Of a stretch of 24,216 nucleotides of DNA, positions 1 through 9,721 are shown piece after piece (the stretch's first letter is position 1; each line of letters starts with the position of its first letter). The stretch is from Ichthyophonus hoferi (taxonomy: Eukaryota > Opisthokonta > Ichthyosporea > Ichthyophonida > Ichthyophonidae): positions 1 through 24,216 of the forward strand of contig NAOQ01000861.1 of the NCBI GenBank assembly GCA_002751075.1. The letters are read 5' to 3'. Below the pieces are notes generated by a model that did not search any database, was not told where the DNA came from, and saw only the letters and a program-made list of their open reading frames with translations. The position numbers were made by a program, and so were the translations under genes.

Positions 1-58
<58 letters not shown>

Positions 59-87
59 TAATTATTAGTAGTAGTAGTGGTAGTAGC

Positions 88-149
<62 letters not shown>

Positions 150-150
150 T
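1..150. repeat. TTA trinucleotide microsatellite
   Basis: Near-perfect TAT/TTA repeat at 1-57 and 91-147, split by a block with TAG/TGG variants (65-88). Its reading as poly-Asn on the minus strand is an artefact of the repeat. Confidence 0.97.
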
Positions 151-789
151 ACTATGACTTATAAACTCTATGATTACTATTACATATATGGTTATTCTTA
201 ATAATAATAAATTTTTAGTCTTATGATAAGTACTATTATTAAATGTGTTCCAGTACAGTGCATGCATCTTCTGAGCCGCCTATTATATTTAAAGCTCTTT
301 ACTAACTTTTTGCCCAATAATAATAATGGATCTTTTAATCAAAATTGAACACCCAATCATAATTGTATATATTAAGGAAATATTAATGAGCAAGAATTAT
401 TTGCATTCTATATTAATTCTACTTAACCACTCATTAATCGGTCTACTTTATTTTAATATATTTAAACCTATTGAATGCAAGAACACAATTGATTGTATAA
501 TTGCCAATTCAATCTAGTAGATTGGCTTTGCCAGATTAGTGTAAATAAACAGACTATGTGAAATTACAACATTAGGATGAGGTATTATGACAGGGTTTGT
601 AACTATTAGAACGTAAATAATGTTAAGATTCAGTTCATCTTATTCGCTTTCGACGCATTAATATTGGCAAGTGCGATTGGTCCCCTTTACAATGGTTTCA
701 CCACTGTAACACAAGGATCATTTTAAAAAGCTTATTATTGATTTCCTGGGTATTTCTTAGGCATTTAATGTTGCCTATATACTCATTTA
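151..789. other. AT-rich intergenic DNA, no feature seen
   Basis: Short open stretches here (for example 326-517 on the plus strand) have no codon bias, motif or splice context. Nothing supported. Confidence 0.6.
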
Positions 790-1083
790 CGTTGGGAATA
801 TTATGTAGGGACAGGAGTGTTCCTCTGACCTATAATTGTTTATAAGGATAGAGGAACCGGTATTAAAGGGGTTTAAATGTGTCATTTTGCGTACACGGAG
901 TACATATATACTAAAACATATTTTTATTGTTAAACCAGTCAGTAGGACCTATCTTAGGCAGGATACTTAAGCAATGTGTTATCTGGACCTCATATCATAA
1001 TCTGAAATGGTTTATTGTATTCACGGGACCTCCGCCATTAGCAGGTTCCATTTGAATCAATTATCTTGGATTGCCATTTAACA
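790..1083 (-). mobile_element. Degraded LTR, copy 1 (Ty1/copia-like family)
   Basis: About 294 bp bounded by GTTGGGAATA at one end and TTTAACA at the other, matching copies at 6718 and 24040 by eye at roughly 70%. The shared core includes GCGTACACGGAGTACA and TCTTAGGCAGGATAC. It is oriented like the copia fossil at the right of the window. A short stretch after 1083 resembles the internal sequence next to copy 2, so it may not be a solo LTR. No target duplication was found. Confidence 0.7.
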
Positions 1084-1279
1084 CTAGTAGTCTCGTATCA
1101 TTACTGTTGTTAAATCCGATTAAAAACAACTCGGCCAAAGCTCTGGTAACAAGCGGATCATGAAATAATTATTTCGATATTATTTGATTGTGTTCATTAT
1201 TTCTCCCATGCCCTGATTGATACGAGTAAACTTACATTATCTTATAAATCTCATCTCATTGATTGGCTTAGAAGTGCTG

Positions 1280-1604
1280 TGTTGTTGTATATATGTAATA
1301 GGATATATTTCATATGTCGTAGTTAGGTTGGAGATGTTGAGTAAAGATGAGGGGAGAAGGTAAAAGGAGACCGAGAGATGTAGATATTTAATGTAATAAT
1401 GTAATAAGCTGACAATTACATATACGTAGTTTGATATATAGGACATGTCCTGCAGATTTAAAATAATTAAAAAATGCTTTAACATCTCTGTATTCCGTAT
1501 ATGCAAAGAAACACGTTTCAGCGCCCCAAAATTTAGTACTCTATCTCCTTGTAAAGGAATATAGGTTGCAGGAACGTTCCTGTCTCTACTAATTATTCTC
1601 AACA
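1280..1604 (+). mobile_element. Degraded LTR, copy 2, inverted
   Basis: Read on the minus strand from 1604, the sequence begins TGTTGAGAATAAT and continues with GACAGGAACGTTCCTG, CTTTGCATATACGGAATACA and a decayed tail. This is the same LTR as at 790-1083 but reversed. The open minus-strand stretch at 1237-1605 is a shadow of this LTR, not a gene. The lower boundary near 1280 is approximate. Confidence 0.65.
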
Positions 1605-3275
1605 CAGATTAACATTAGATATTTGGTTAGTCATAAATTATTCTGTTTAATGCTTATATTTGGCCGGTGCCGCTACAATAACAATAGTAATAAATATTGT
1701 ATAAAAGGTACTGCTAATGAAGGCGGCTAGTCTGATTTTTTTATAAAAAACATTAAGAAGAAATATATGTTGTCTTCGTAGTTTAACCTGGTAATTGTGG
1801 TTAATTTCACATATATAGGATGCATAATATGTTAGTAATAGAGTATTTGATAGGTTAGGTAATAGGGTATGTAATAGGGTACGTAATAAGGTATGTAATA
1901 GGATACACAACACTCAAATGCTTTAAAGAAAAACTGCTTTGGGATGGAAAATAAATACATTGCCAATGTGCTTTCTATCTCCACAATACCATTAGTTATA
2001 CTGCATATGTTTTTCATATATTACGTCCTATTATAATACTACTGTGAATTTATCTTGAAAGTGGAGTGTGTTGTTTATCAATACTACGTGGTTATTAAAG
2101 AAGAAAAATAGACGAAAAAGGTGCGTAATATCAAGGCCAATTGAGCAGTATGCGTCATTGCAAGATCCTAAATGGAGATGTGATGTGTATTTGCAATTGG
2201 TTAAGCTCACTTAAGAGGGCTTCAAAATGACTATTTAAAACTTTAAGGTCAATATTTCAGCTCCATTAAGTAATAATATGCAATGAATTATCTTTTTCAA
2301 CAATATAATTACATAAAAATAATTACTAAACAATATAATAGATATATAGCTAATGCTCTAATTTATTTTATAACTCATTTTGGCTGATTTACTTGGCTTT
2401 AGATAGGATAATGACGTATCCAGTTTTATGCTTCCAATGATAATATGGGCTTGGCTTTCGACATATAATAGAAACGATTGCCAATTAGAAGTTGCCATAT
2501 AATTGGCTAAGGCTTAGTTATATAATTTAACTAACCTCCAGTTTAATAAGATTGTATTGTTTTATCATGAATATATATATGGTTTTTGCGTCATTTTTTG
2601 CTTTATTAATATAAGAAACAGTTGCAATCTGTATTAAAAAATAAAGGTTTTGCAAATATTAGATTAACAACAACTCCAATCAGAAGCCTAATCGTATCAC
2701 TTTGGACTTCGAATAATTTTTATTATATGGTATGTTTAAGCAGAAGTATGCAATTTATGTTAGTATAATGGCTTTTTATAAAAAAAATCATATTCATACT
2801 ATTATGATAATATTTATGTAATACACCATAATATATCATTTTATTTTTATTTCTATTGATGCTAACTGGAAAATATTATTTGAAATATACTGTAAATACA
2901 ATGTAATACATAGTAATATAATGACGTAATACAAAATTCAAACTAGGGGGTTGTTACTTACAATTTCAATTTTAGTTAATATAAAATTAAATACAGCCAA
3001 TAATGGGCTAAAATTAAATCTATATGGTCGGAATTTAAGTATATTCATTGGGTATATAATAAAAACCATGCCGTAAATCTTTCCTACTTTTTTTGTTTCG
3101 AGGTATTTTTATGTTGAATTTGTTTTGCCCATTTTATTCGTGTTGTTTTATATAGATATATAGTAATATGTGCGTATAATCTTTTTTTATTTTTTTATCT
3201 TTCCGTCTTTGATCCGACAGCAACAGACGTCTGTTTGTTAATGGTGAGTTGAGCATTAAAAATTTTTTTTTTAAG
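1605..3275. other. AT-rich gene-free DNA
   Basis: The open minus-strand stretch near 1832-2017 owes its Tyr/Leu-rich reading to a degenerate GTAATAGG(G/A)TA repeat at 1858-1905. Otherwise I see no gene, RNA or element here. Confidence 0.55.
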
Positions 3276-3494
3276 CTTGTCTTTTATTATTGAACCTAAG
3301 GAAGCCTATGACGATATTTTAAATTCAACACTTGGACTGAAAACCATGAATTACAACTCTGCATCGGAGGCTATTATAAAATACTTGGTATTATTTTATT
3401 TTATGGAAAACATTTGCTAACTTTTTATTTCCATATACAGAAACGAACTGGGCTCTGTATTTATTCACTTTGGAAGGACTTTCATGGATTTTGA
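3276..3494 (+). CDS. Two exon-like blocks of an unknown gene, partial
   Basis: 3276-3387 follows a poly-T acceptor (TTTTTTAAG) and is open for 37 codons, including EPKEAYDDILNSTLGL and NYNSASEAIIKYL. A 53-nt intron (3388-3440) has donor GTATTA, a branch-like GCTAACT, a T-rich tract and ATACAG. The second block (3441-3494) stays in phase, reads KRTGLCIYSLWKDFHGF and reaches TGA. The upstream part was not found: a GTGAGT at 3244 would give an intron of only 32 nt. I do not recognise the protein. It may be a terminal fragment, a relic or chance. Confidence 0.35.
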
Positions 3495-3910
3495 TTTATT
3501 TGTGCCAATATTCCAAGTTATAACTAACTGCATAACTGCTGTGCGGTTTTTGTGGTCACCTTTGGTGATGACTAATAAAATAATGATAAATTATTTGTGC
3601 TTGTGCTTTGTTTTTTATTTGTTATGCATTTGTTTAATAGTGATGGCTTGCAAGGAAATTCCGTGGTCCTAGTGTTCGACAGTTTCTGTGGTGTATGTAA
3701 TCCTTGGTTACTATAGCACTGACAGTGAGAATGTGAGCATAGACTTCAACCCTGTCTTCCATGTTTAGAGTTATATAATTAGCGTTATTGTTCAAGTATT
3801 TGGATCTGAAGTAGTATTTAAATATAAGAACATTTATAACAGGAAAAAAAACGATAGTTACAATTATTCAAATAATGTTGGGTTCTGAAGTATTATATAT
3901 ATCAAATACT

Positions 3911-4207
3911 TTATTTAGAAAGTATAAAAAGGTTCTGTCTTTGGACAGAACCATATCTGTTGGTGTTATGAAGATGCACAGGGGGAGACATACATATGAA
4001 CAACTGGTCAACACAGCAGTGACCTTCACAATCTAATGGCAACAGTTCTTTTGTGGGTGTTACTGTAAAGGAACTGGTTGAGCTGGTAAGTTGCCAGCCT
4101 TTTAGTGAAGAGAAAGAGACTGACTTATGTATGTGAACACGTTTATGCTGTCTCCCGTGTAAAGTGTGAATATTTATTAACCAATAATAACCCAAGTTAA
4201 GCCACAT
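3911..4207 (-). other. Open stretch of unknown status with 3' hairpin
   Basis: 98 codons from ATG at 4207. The second half (GWQLTSSTSSFTVTPTKELL, then CEGHCCVDQLFICM) follows a pyrimidine-rich acceptor-like CTCTTTCTCTTCACTAAAAG. No family is recognised, and a competing frame is also open over part of it. Possibly a terminal exon or a decayed gene. Confidence 0.2.
3931..3952 (-). other. Perfect 9-bp hairpin
   Basis: GGTTCTGTC and GACAGAACC flank a 4-nt loop. On the minus strand the stem is followed by TTTTTATAC, reminiscent of a structured RNA 3' end. It does not fit the histone stem-loop consensus. Confidence 0.5.
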
Positions 4208-4594
4208 GCTACTATCGATTAGTGGTCTGTATTGACTCCAAATCCCTGCTTAAACATAAGGTAGTCCAAGTAAACAGGAACGATATTGGCTATAGGCCAA
4301 TATCATTATTAAAAAATCACATATGTTGAGAATCTATAGATGTTTCCTAAGCAATAAAAAACAACAACGTTGGAATACTATTTACTATATATGCCTTACA
4401 TAACTGTACTATTATTATTAGATGATCGAGGCCAAGAGACCCTCTCACCCTACAATTGTTTGATAGTACTACTAGGTGATTTTACAATTTAAACCTAAAA
4501 TAAGAATTACTGTTGAGGATTAAACCATATTTATGGCATATTGCATTGTTTAATGAGCCATTACAGAACAAAATTGTTATGCTGCTATTGTCTA
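4208..4594. other. Intergenic, possible poly(A) signal only
   Basis: Contains ATTAAA on the minus strand at 4554-4549, about 41 nt after the stop of the secreted-protein model. Nothing else is supported. Confidence 0.4.
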
Positions 4595-5435
4595 CTAGCC
4601 ATGGCACTTGTCAACAATAACGGGCACAAACCACTTGCTGTCAGTGCACTCGATTGTTAAATCCATATAACAAACTGTGGTAATTCTAGTGACTTTTCCA
4701 CAGGCTTCAGGGTCGCTAATTAAGTGTTGTATAATAAGACTATACATATATACATGTATATTGTAATAATCCAAATATTTTTCTACGCAATCACAGTTAC
4801 AGTCCCCAAGCTGATCTTATATTCATACTCCTTCCCATCCAGTGGGCCAATAGTTACGTTCAGGCCGTATACTAGGGCAGACAGTTTTATTGGCACGCCA
4901 AGTGGATACAACTAAAACCTCCATACAGGTACGTGCAATAGTTGCATCTATCAACTGCTTTGTACACCCCAGTGGCATGAGAGACAGTGGTGGTAACATT
5001 TTTTAAAGTACATGGGGAGAGCTCCACACTATCAGCTGATGCCCCTGAGATATTGAGGAGAAATATGTCAGAAAGGAGATCTAGCCATTTCTCAGACAGC
5101 ATTTAGAGAATAAGGCCATGTGCATCTACAGATGTAGAAAATTGCTCAAAAATCCAAAATTTAAATGAAGTAGGAATGAAAATAAAACATGATGTGACTC
5201 TGTGCTGCAGCCATATAGATTCTGTGTACTTCATATATTTGAGGAATACATTGAGGGTAGTGTGCAAATAAACGCATACGTATTTGAGAATGCAGAAGCT
5301 GTGCATTAGTACGGGTGAGCACAGCCTGGATGTAAAATACACAATGTGATTAACCCCTTAATATACTCTTGGCATTTTACCTGAAGTAACGGCAGCGAAG
5401 AACACAATAGCACATAGAAATGCTCGTACCTTGAT
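4595..5435 (-). CDS. Small secreted cysteine-containing protein, four exons, start codon reads ATC
   Basis: Exons in order are 5435-5381, 5044-4968, 4911-4787 and 4715-4595 (TAG), with introns of 336, 56 and 71 nt. All borders are GT/AG and all phases agree (1, 0, 2). Block 1 is a textbook signal peptide, KVRAFLCAIVFFAAVTS, with a predicted cleavage near SG/AS. The mature part runs DSVELSPCTLKNVTTTV, then GLNVTIGPLDGKEYEYKISL, then DPEACGKVTRITTVCYMDLT and IECTDSKWF, ending VDKCHG. It has five cysteines and two N-glycosylation sequons (NVT), and totals about 125 residues. The codon where Met is expected is ATC, and an in-frame TAA lies 3 codons before it. So either the start lies in an unseen upstream exon (TCATCAAG at 5430 could be an acceptor) or the copy is a recent pseudogene. 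I do not recognise the family. The 56-nt intron is the weakest junction. Confidence 0.6.
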
Positions 5436-5534
5436 GAGAAGTTACAATTTTTTCTTTCAACTAAAATGTGAGTTATGTAGATTTTTTCATTAAATTGTAC
5501 ATATTTATAAATTCTAAACACATGCATATGCATA

Positions 5535-5830
5535 GTTTGCATCATATATGCAGAGTTTGTTTAGGCAGGATGCCTAAGTGATGAGTTATCTGGACTGCAT
5601 AATATGATCTGAAATGACTTGGTTCTGGCTCTGGCTCTGACTCTGGCTCTGGTGTTATAGATTTTAATGTTATGCTATCCAAAGTTTGCACCTTATGAGC
5701 AGGACTTTTTTGGGCAGAATGACTAAGCAATGAGTTATTTGGACTGCATAACATGATCTGAAATGGCTTGACTCTGGTTTTGGCTCAAGCTCAGACTCGG
5801 CGTAATCCTGTTGTCTATAGATAATGCAAT
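5535..5830. repeat. 148-bp tandem duplication carrying LTR-derived core
   Basis: Units 5535-5682 and 5683 to about 5830 share AGTTTGCA, GGCAG.ATG.CTAAG, GAGTTAT.TGGACTGCATAA and ATGATCTGAAATG. The core is the same as positions about 950-1015 of LTR copy 1. Each unit also carries a GGCTCT/GACTCT hexamer run. The Glu-Pro-rich minus-strand reading of this stretch comes from that hexamer and is not a gene. Confidence 0.82.
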
Positions 5831-6213
5831 ATCCTGGATCTGTCAACATATTTGCCAATGCATCAGGAGGAATCAGCTAATAAAAGGATACTAACATTTC
5901 AAATAGTAAACTCATACTGTAAGTCTGTTCATACTTTCTCTTCTTGCGAATGTTCTTTGCATTATTATCACGATTAATAATATTCATTACTTAAAAAGTT
6001 GCACAATATTTTGTTAAATACAGTTATTCATATATGCGATGCGATTTGAGCAGTTCCTGACTAAAAGCTTGTCTAGCTATATGGTTTCTGGTGGACAGCT
6101 GATCTACTAATCATACCTTAGTCTTGCCACTTAGTTAAAAAAGTCAAAACGAAAACATCAGGTTAAAGTTAAGATCTAAAACCTATTATATGGAAATCCG
6201 AAAAAAAAAATTA
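5831..6213. other. AT-rich intergenic DNA, no feature seen
   Basis: No open frame, repeat or RNA-like structure is supported between the LTR-derived duplication and the MITE. Confidence 0.5.
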
Positions 6214-6585
6214 CAGGGGTTCCAGAAAATAATTCGACAATCACAGACATAATTCAACCAATCCCCAAATAAATGGACAGATCCCAACAATAAAAAAAAT
6301 AAATGAAAATTTTGAATATCAAAATACAAAAATAAAATAGAATAAAGAGGAAATTATAAGAAACGTATGTAAAAAATACAATTTATTCCTCTAGTGAAAA
6401 TAGCAAAAGTGTAAATTTCTTTCAATTCCCTCTTTATTATTCTATTTTGTTTTTATTATTATTTTTATATTGAAAATGTTCATTTACTGTTGGGATCTGT
6501 CCATTTATGTAAGGATTTGTAGAATCATTTTTAGTATTTGTCGAATTACTTCTGGGATTTGTTAAATTATGTCCAGGAACACCTA
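6214..6585. mobile_element. Foldback MITE, about 372 bp
   Basis: Two inverted arms of about 150-170 bp pair across the element. CAGGGGTTCC at the left faces GGAACACCTA at the right; AAATGGACAGATCCCAACA (6272-6290) faces its complement at 6489-6507; AAATAGAATAAAGAGG faces CCCTCTTTATTATTCTATTTT. Both ends are flanked by TA (6212-6213, 6586-6587), the target duplication of Tc1/mariner-type insertion. The subterminal part holds short repeats of the form TAATTCGACAA. It has no coding capacity. The arms are moderately diverged, so it is not recent. Confidence 0.85.
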
Positions 6586-6717
6586 TAAGTGTTGTTTGGT
6601 TAAAGATGACCAATCTGCCCTTAACAAGTTAAGATAACATATTTAGTCCTCTGGCTAAGTCACTTCAAAATGTATTAAGGTGTCTAGTGATAATTATTAC
6701 TAAACTGAATTAATTAT

Positions 6718-7450
6718 TGTTGGGCATAATAAGTAGAAGCAGGAGCATCTATGTGACCTGTATGCATTTAGAAGGAGAAGGAATACAGAGTTAAGAGGAA
6801 ATTTAACGTATCCCTTTGCGTACACGGAGTACAGATGTATTATGATATATTTTATTATTAAACAAATTGGCAGGAATTGTCTTAGGCAGGATACCTAGCC
6901 AACGAGCTTTTATATCTGGACCCCAAAACAAACGATCTGCAATGGTATATCATATAGTCACGAGATCTCTGCCATTGGTTGGCTCAATTATGATTAATCA
7001 TCTTGGATTGCCGTTCAACATAATAGATTGCATTCATTATTTCCCCAGACAACATGTAATAATAACCACTAACAATAGCTTTGTAAAGAAATACCAAATT
7101 AATTAACTGTTCCAGTTTTAACACTCTCTTTTGGCCTAGGCAAATTATTTCACCTAGGGCACAAAAAATATAAAAAAGGAATACGAGATGAATCCTGACA
7201 TAGCGACTACTTAGCTGTAAGCTTGTCGCTCACTAACTGAACTAGATAAGTCCTGATGACCTTTCGAAATGCTTGTGGCATGGCACCCAATGCTAAAAAA
7301 AACAAAAGATAGGTGACCAAACCGTATGTTAAATGTTCTTGCTCGCTCTGAATCTGCTGTAGGCTCAGGCATATGGCAACTGTGGCTGAGGTGATGTGTA
7401 AGAGTTGCACATTTGTTTTTCACATTACCTTGGTGTCACTCTGAAGCTCC
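6718..7450 (-). mobile_element. LTR copy 3 with adjoining internal relic (Ty1/copia family)
   Basis: The LTR at 6718-7020 has clear TGTTGGGC and GTTCAACA termini (303 bp). The adjoining 7021-7450 contains, at about 7265-7445, a segment homologous to 23645-23845 within the larger fossil (shared GGCACCCAATG and GTTAAAT.TTC.TGCT.GCTCT). It is broken, with most of the internal region missing. The open minus-strand stretches at 7207-7423 are part of this relic. No target duplication was identified. Confidence 0.72.
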
Positions 7451-7817
7451 TATTTTTATTGAATATTATATTCTATTGGCGTATAAGATTGGAGACTCTT
7501 GATTCTGTAGTGGTACTGAATAAAGCCTACACAGTTTTTATTCTAAATTCTCTGCTTGTAATAGTCGGCTGACACCTTGGACATGTGTGAGACGATTATT
7601 ACACCACAATGGGACATTAGCTACAACATAATGACCAATAAAAGGTATATATGATATTCAGCCAATAAATAACCAATCCTTCATTCATACCCAGTTACAA
7701 ACCAATAAGACAGGCACATATTATATTCCCCGTCTTGCATAATAATTTTGTAATCTTATGATTAAAATTCATTGCAATTACAACACGCCAATAAATTAAT
7801 AAGCCAAAGAACAATAC
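7451..7817. other. Gap between LTR relic and COPB1 3' end
   Basis: No gene seen. The left part may continue the element relic (weak similarity to 23850-23930). Confidence 0.4.
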
Positions 7818-7823
7818 TTTATT
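7818..7823 (-). promoter_or_regulatory. COPB1 poly(A) signal
   Basis: Canonical AATAAA on the minus strand, 98 nt beyond the COPB1 stop. The roughly 100-nt 3' UTR between them contains a short GGGACA/GGGAGA hexamer run (about 7871-7903). Confidence 0.7.
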
Positions 7824-7921
7824 TATACAATACTGCAACAATAATCATAATTGTGTACAGGTATGTCTTTTCCTCTCCCTCTCCCTGTCCCTGTCCCTGT
7901 CTTACGCTATACACCTATACA

Positions 7922-8218
7922 CTATGCAGATGATTTCTGGACCATAGTAATTTTATCACCCAGACTCAAAGCAATGCCCTGAGTTTTCGCTCTGATCCGA
8001 ACATGACCCGCTATACACCCATCGGCACCCAACTCAATAGAGAGGTTAGCTAGTACATCCTCTCCAAAGATAGAACGAGCATATAGGTTGACTGCATAGA
8101 AACTGCATTCATCGGCATTGGAAGCAGAGGTGTCAAAGGATAGACGGGCCATGTTAGTATTGGCTATGATATGTTGAGTATATAGCTCAAGGGAAGTAAT
8201 GTCAGTGTTGACTGCCAC
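7922..8218 (-). CDS. COPB1: COPB1 exon 22 (aa 867-964), stop
   Basis: Encodes [39 protein letters not shown] and [16 protein letters not shown], then TAG at 7924-7922. It covers the platform part of the appendage and the family's C-terminus. Confidence 0.96.
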   Translation of the reverse strand: MAVNTDITSLELYTQHIIANTNMARLSFDTSASNADECSFYAVNLYARSIFGEDVLANLSIELGADGCIAGHVRIRAKTQGIALSLGDKITMVQKSSA

Positions 8219-9686
8219 CTGTAGGGAGAGGAAGGATGGGTGTGTATGGGTGAGTATAGGAAGGTATGATAGTATGTATGATAGTATAATAGTATATGAG
8301 AGTATAATCAAGGTCCTATCATATAATGTTTTTTATTCTTTCTTCCCTTTCCCTCTCTCCTCTCCTGCTCTCTATGCACATACCCAATCAAAATAAAGCA
8401 TTAAGCATACATTGACCAATTACAATCACCAAAGAGTAATTAATCTAAGCCTAATCCATATACCCTATCCTCTCTAACACATACACTCATACATCTCTGC
8501 ATGCATACACATATACATACACACCCAAACATACCTTATTCTCCCACTCAAACTCAGCCCACATGGTCCTAAACTCGACATCTGTGCATGTCGCTGGCAT
8601 AATATAATCCAAAACATCAATATGAATATCGTTCAACACCACTACAGAGTTAGTAGTAGTACCACTGATATCATACACAAGGTTGCCAAAGATAATGCCC
8701 GTCTCCGTAGAGGAAACCTTGACATTGGCTTTGATGTTAATAAAGTCTCGTGGCCCCATGGTGTATGTAGAGGGTCTTTCTACTAGTTTAAGGTCACCAA
8801 GGGTGGACAGCTCCAGAGAGAGGTTCTGTAGAGGAGAGGGTTAGTATGTAGGATAGTAGGTAAGATAGTATAGTAGGTAGGATAGTATAGTATGCAAAAT
8901 AATACATAGGATATATAGGATGGTATATAGTATAGTAAGTCAGATAGTAATACCTGTAGCGTATCATCAGTTTGATTAACCACGAGGAGGTCCAGGACTA
9001 TATCATATTGGTTTACACTAACATAGGCTTCAGCATACACAGGGTCACTGAACCCTGTCAACTGGTACACCTTACTAAGGGCCGAGGTAAAGTTCCCTTT
9101 GCTTAGCACCTCACCTGTACCTGTAGGGTAGGTAGGTATTAGTATGTTGTAGCAGTAATTATATAGGGAGAGGGAGAGGTGGGTGAGATAGTGGTTTGAT
9201 GTTGAATACCATATATAGTAATATACACCCACCTGTAGCCAATGACATGCTCTTCTCCAGGTCATCTCCCTCATTAGTGTCGTCCTCTCCTAGTTGACGG
9301 AAACGAATCAAATCGTCGGCCTGCATATATATACCCATATTAGGACGGAAAAATAACTAGCCAATACAGTTGAAGTATTTGCTTTAATAAATGATTCATA
9401 TTAATATATAATACATCCATATATACACATATACATATACCATACCTGTATTTTAATCTCTGTCTTTACTGGACCCTCTCCCTTGGTAGCTTCTTTAGCT
9501 AGCTCAGTCAATAGGCTAGCTAGGGCATGGCGACACTGAAAGCCAATAAGAATAAGATATTAGTTTTCAATATTTATATACTATTCTATAATAGTAGCAT
9601 ATAGTTTACATTTTAAATAACCAACCATACCTTCGCATTAAACAAATCAGCAGTTAGAAAGGTAGGGTAGGCTAATATACTCAAAG

Positions 9687-9721
<35 letters not shown>

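Noticed and set aside
58-267. Poly-Asn protein on the minus strand
   Set aside because: Translation of the TTA microsatellite.
1237-1605. 122-codon open stretch on the minus strand as a gene
   Set aside because: It overlays the inverted LTR copy (1280-1604) and shows no protein character.
3484-3672. 62-codon hydrophobic plus-strand frame
   Set aside because: Cannot be joined in phase to the preceding exon block, and its hydrophobicity follows from T-rich DNA. Kept only as an alternative frame of the 3441 block.
4420-4500. Possible further LTR remnant (CCTCTCACCCTACAATTGTTT)
   Set aside because: Only about 20 bases resemble the LTR core, with no termini; could be chance.
5103-5342. 79-codon open stretch on the minus strand
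   Set aside because: Falls inside the first intron of the secreted-protein model and has no motif.
4595-5435. Assignment of the secreted protein to the NPC2/ML lipid-binding family
   Set aside because: Size and signal peptide fit, but the cysteine spacing and conserved blocks do not align by eye.
5542-5858. Glu-Pro repeat proteins on the minus strand
   Set aside because: They arise from the hexamer run in an LTR-derived tandem duplication.
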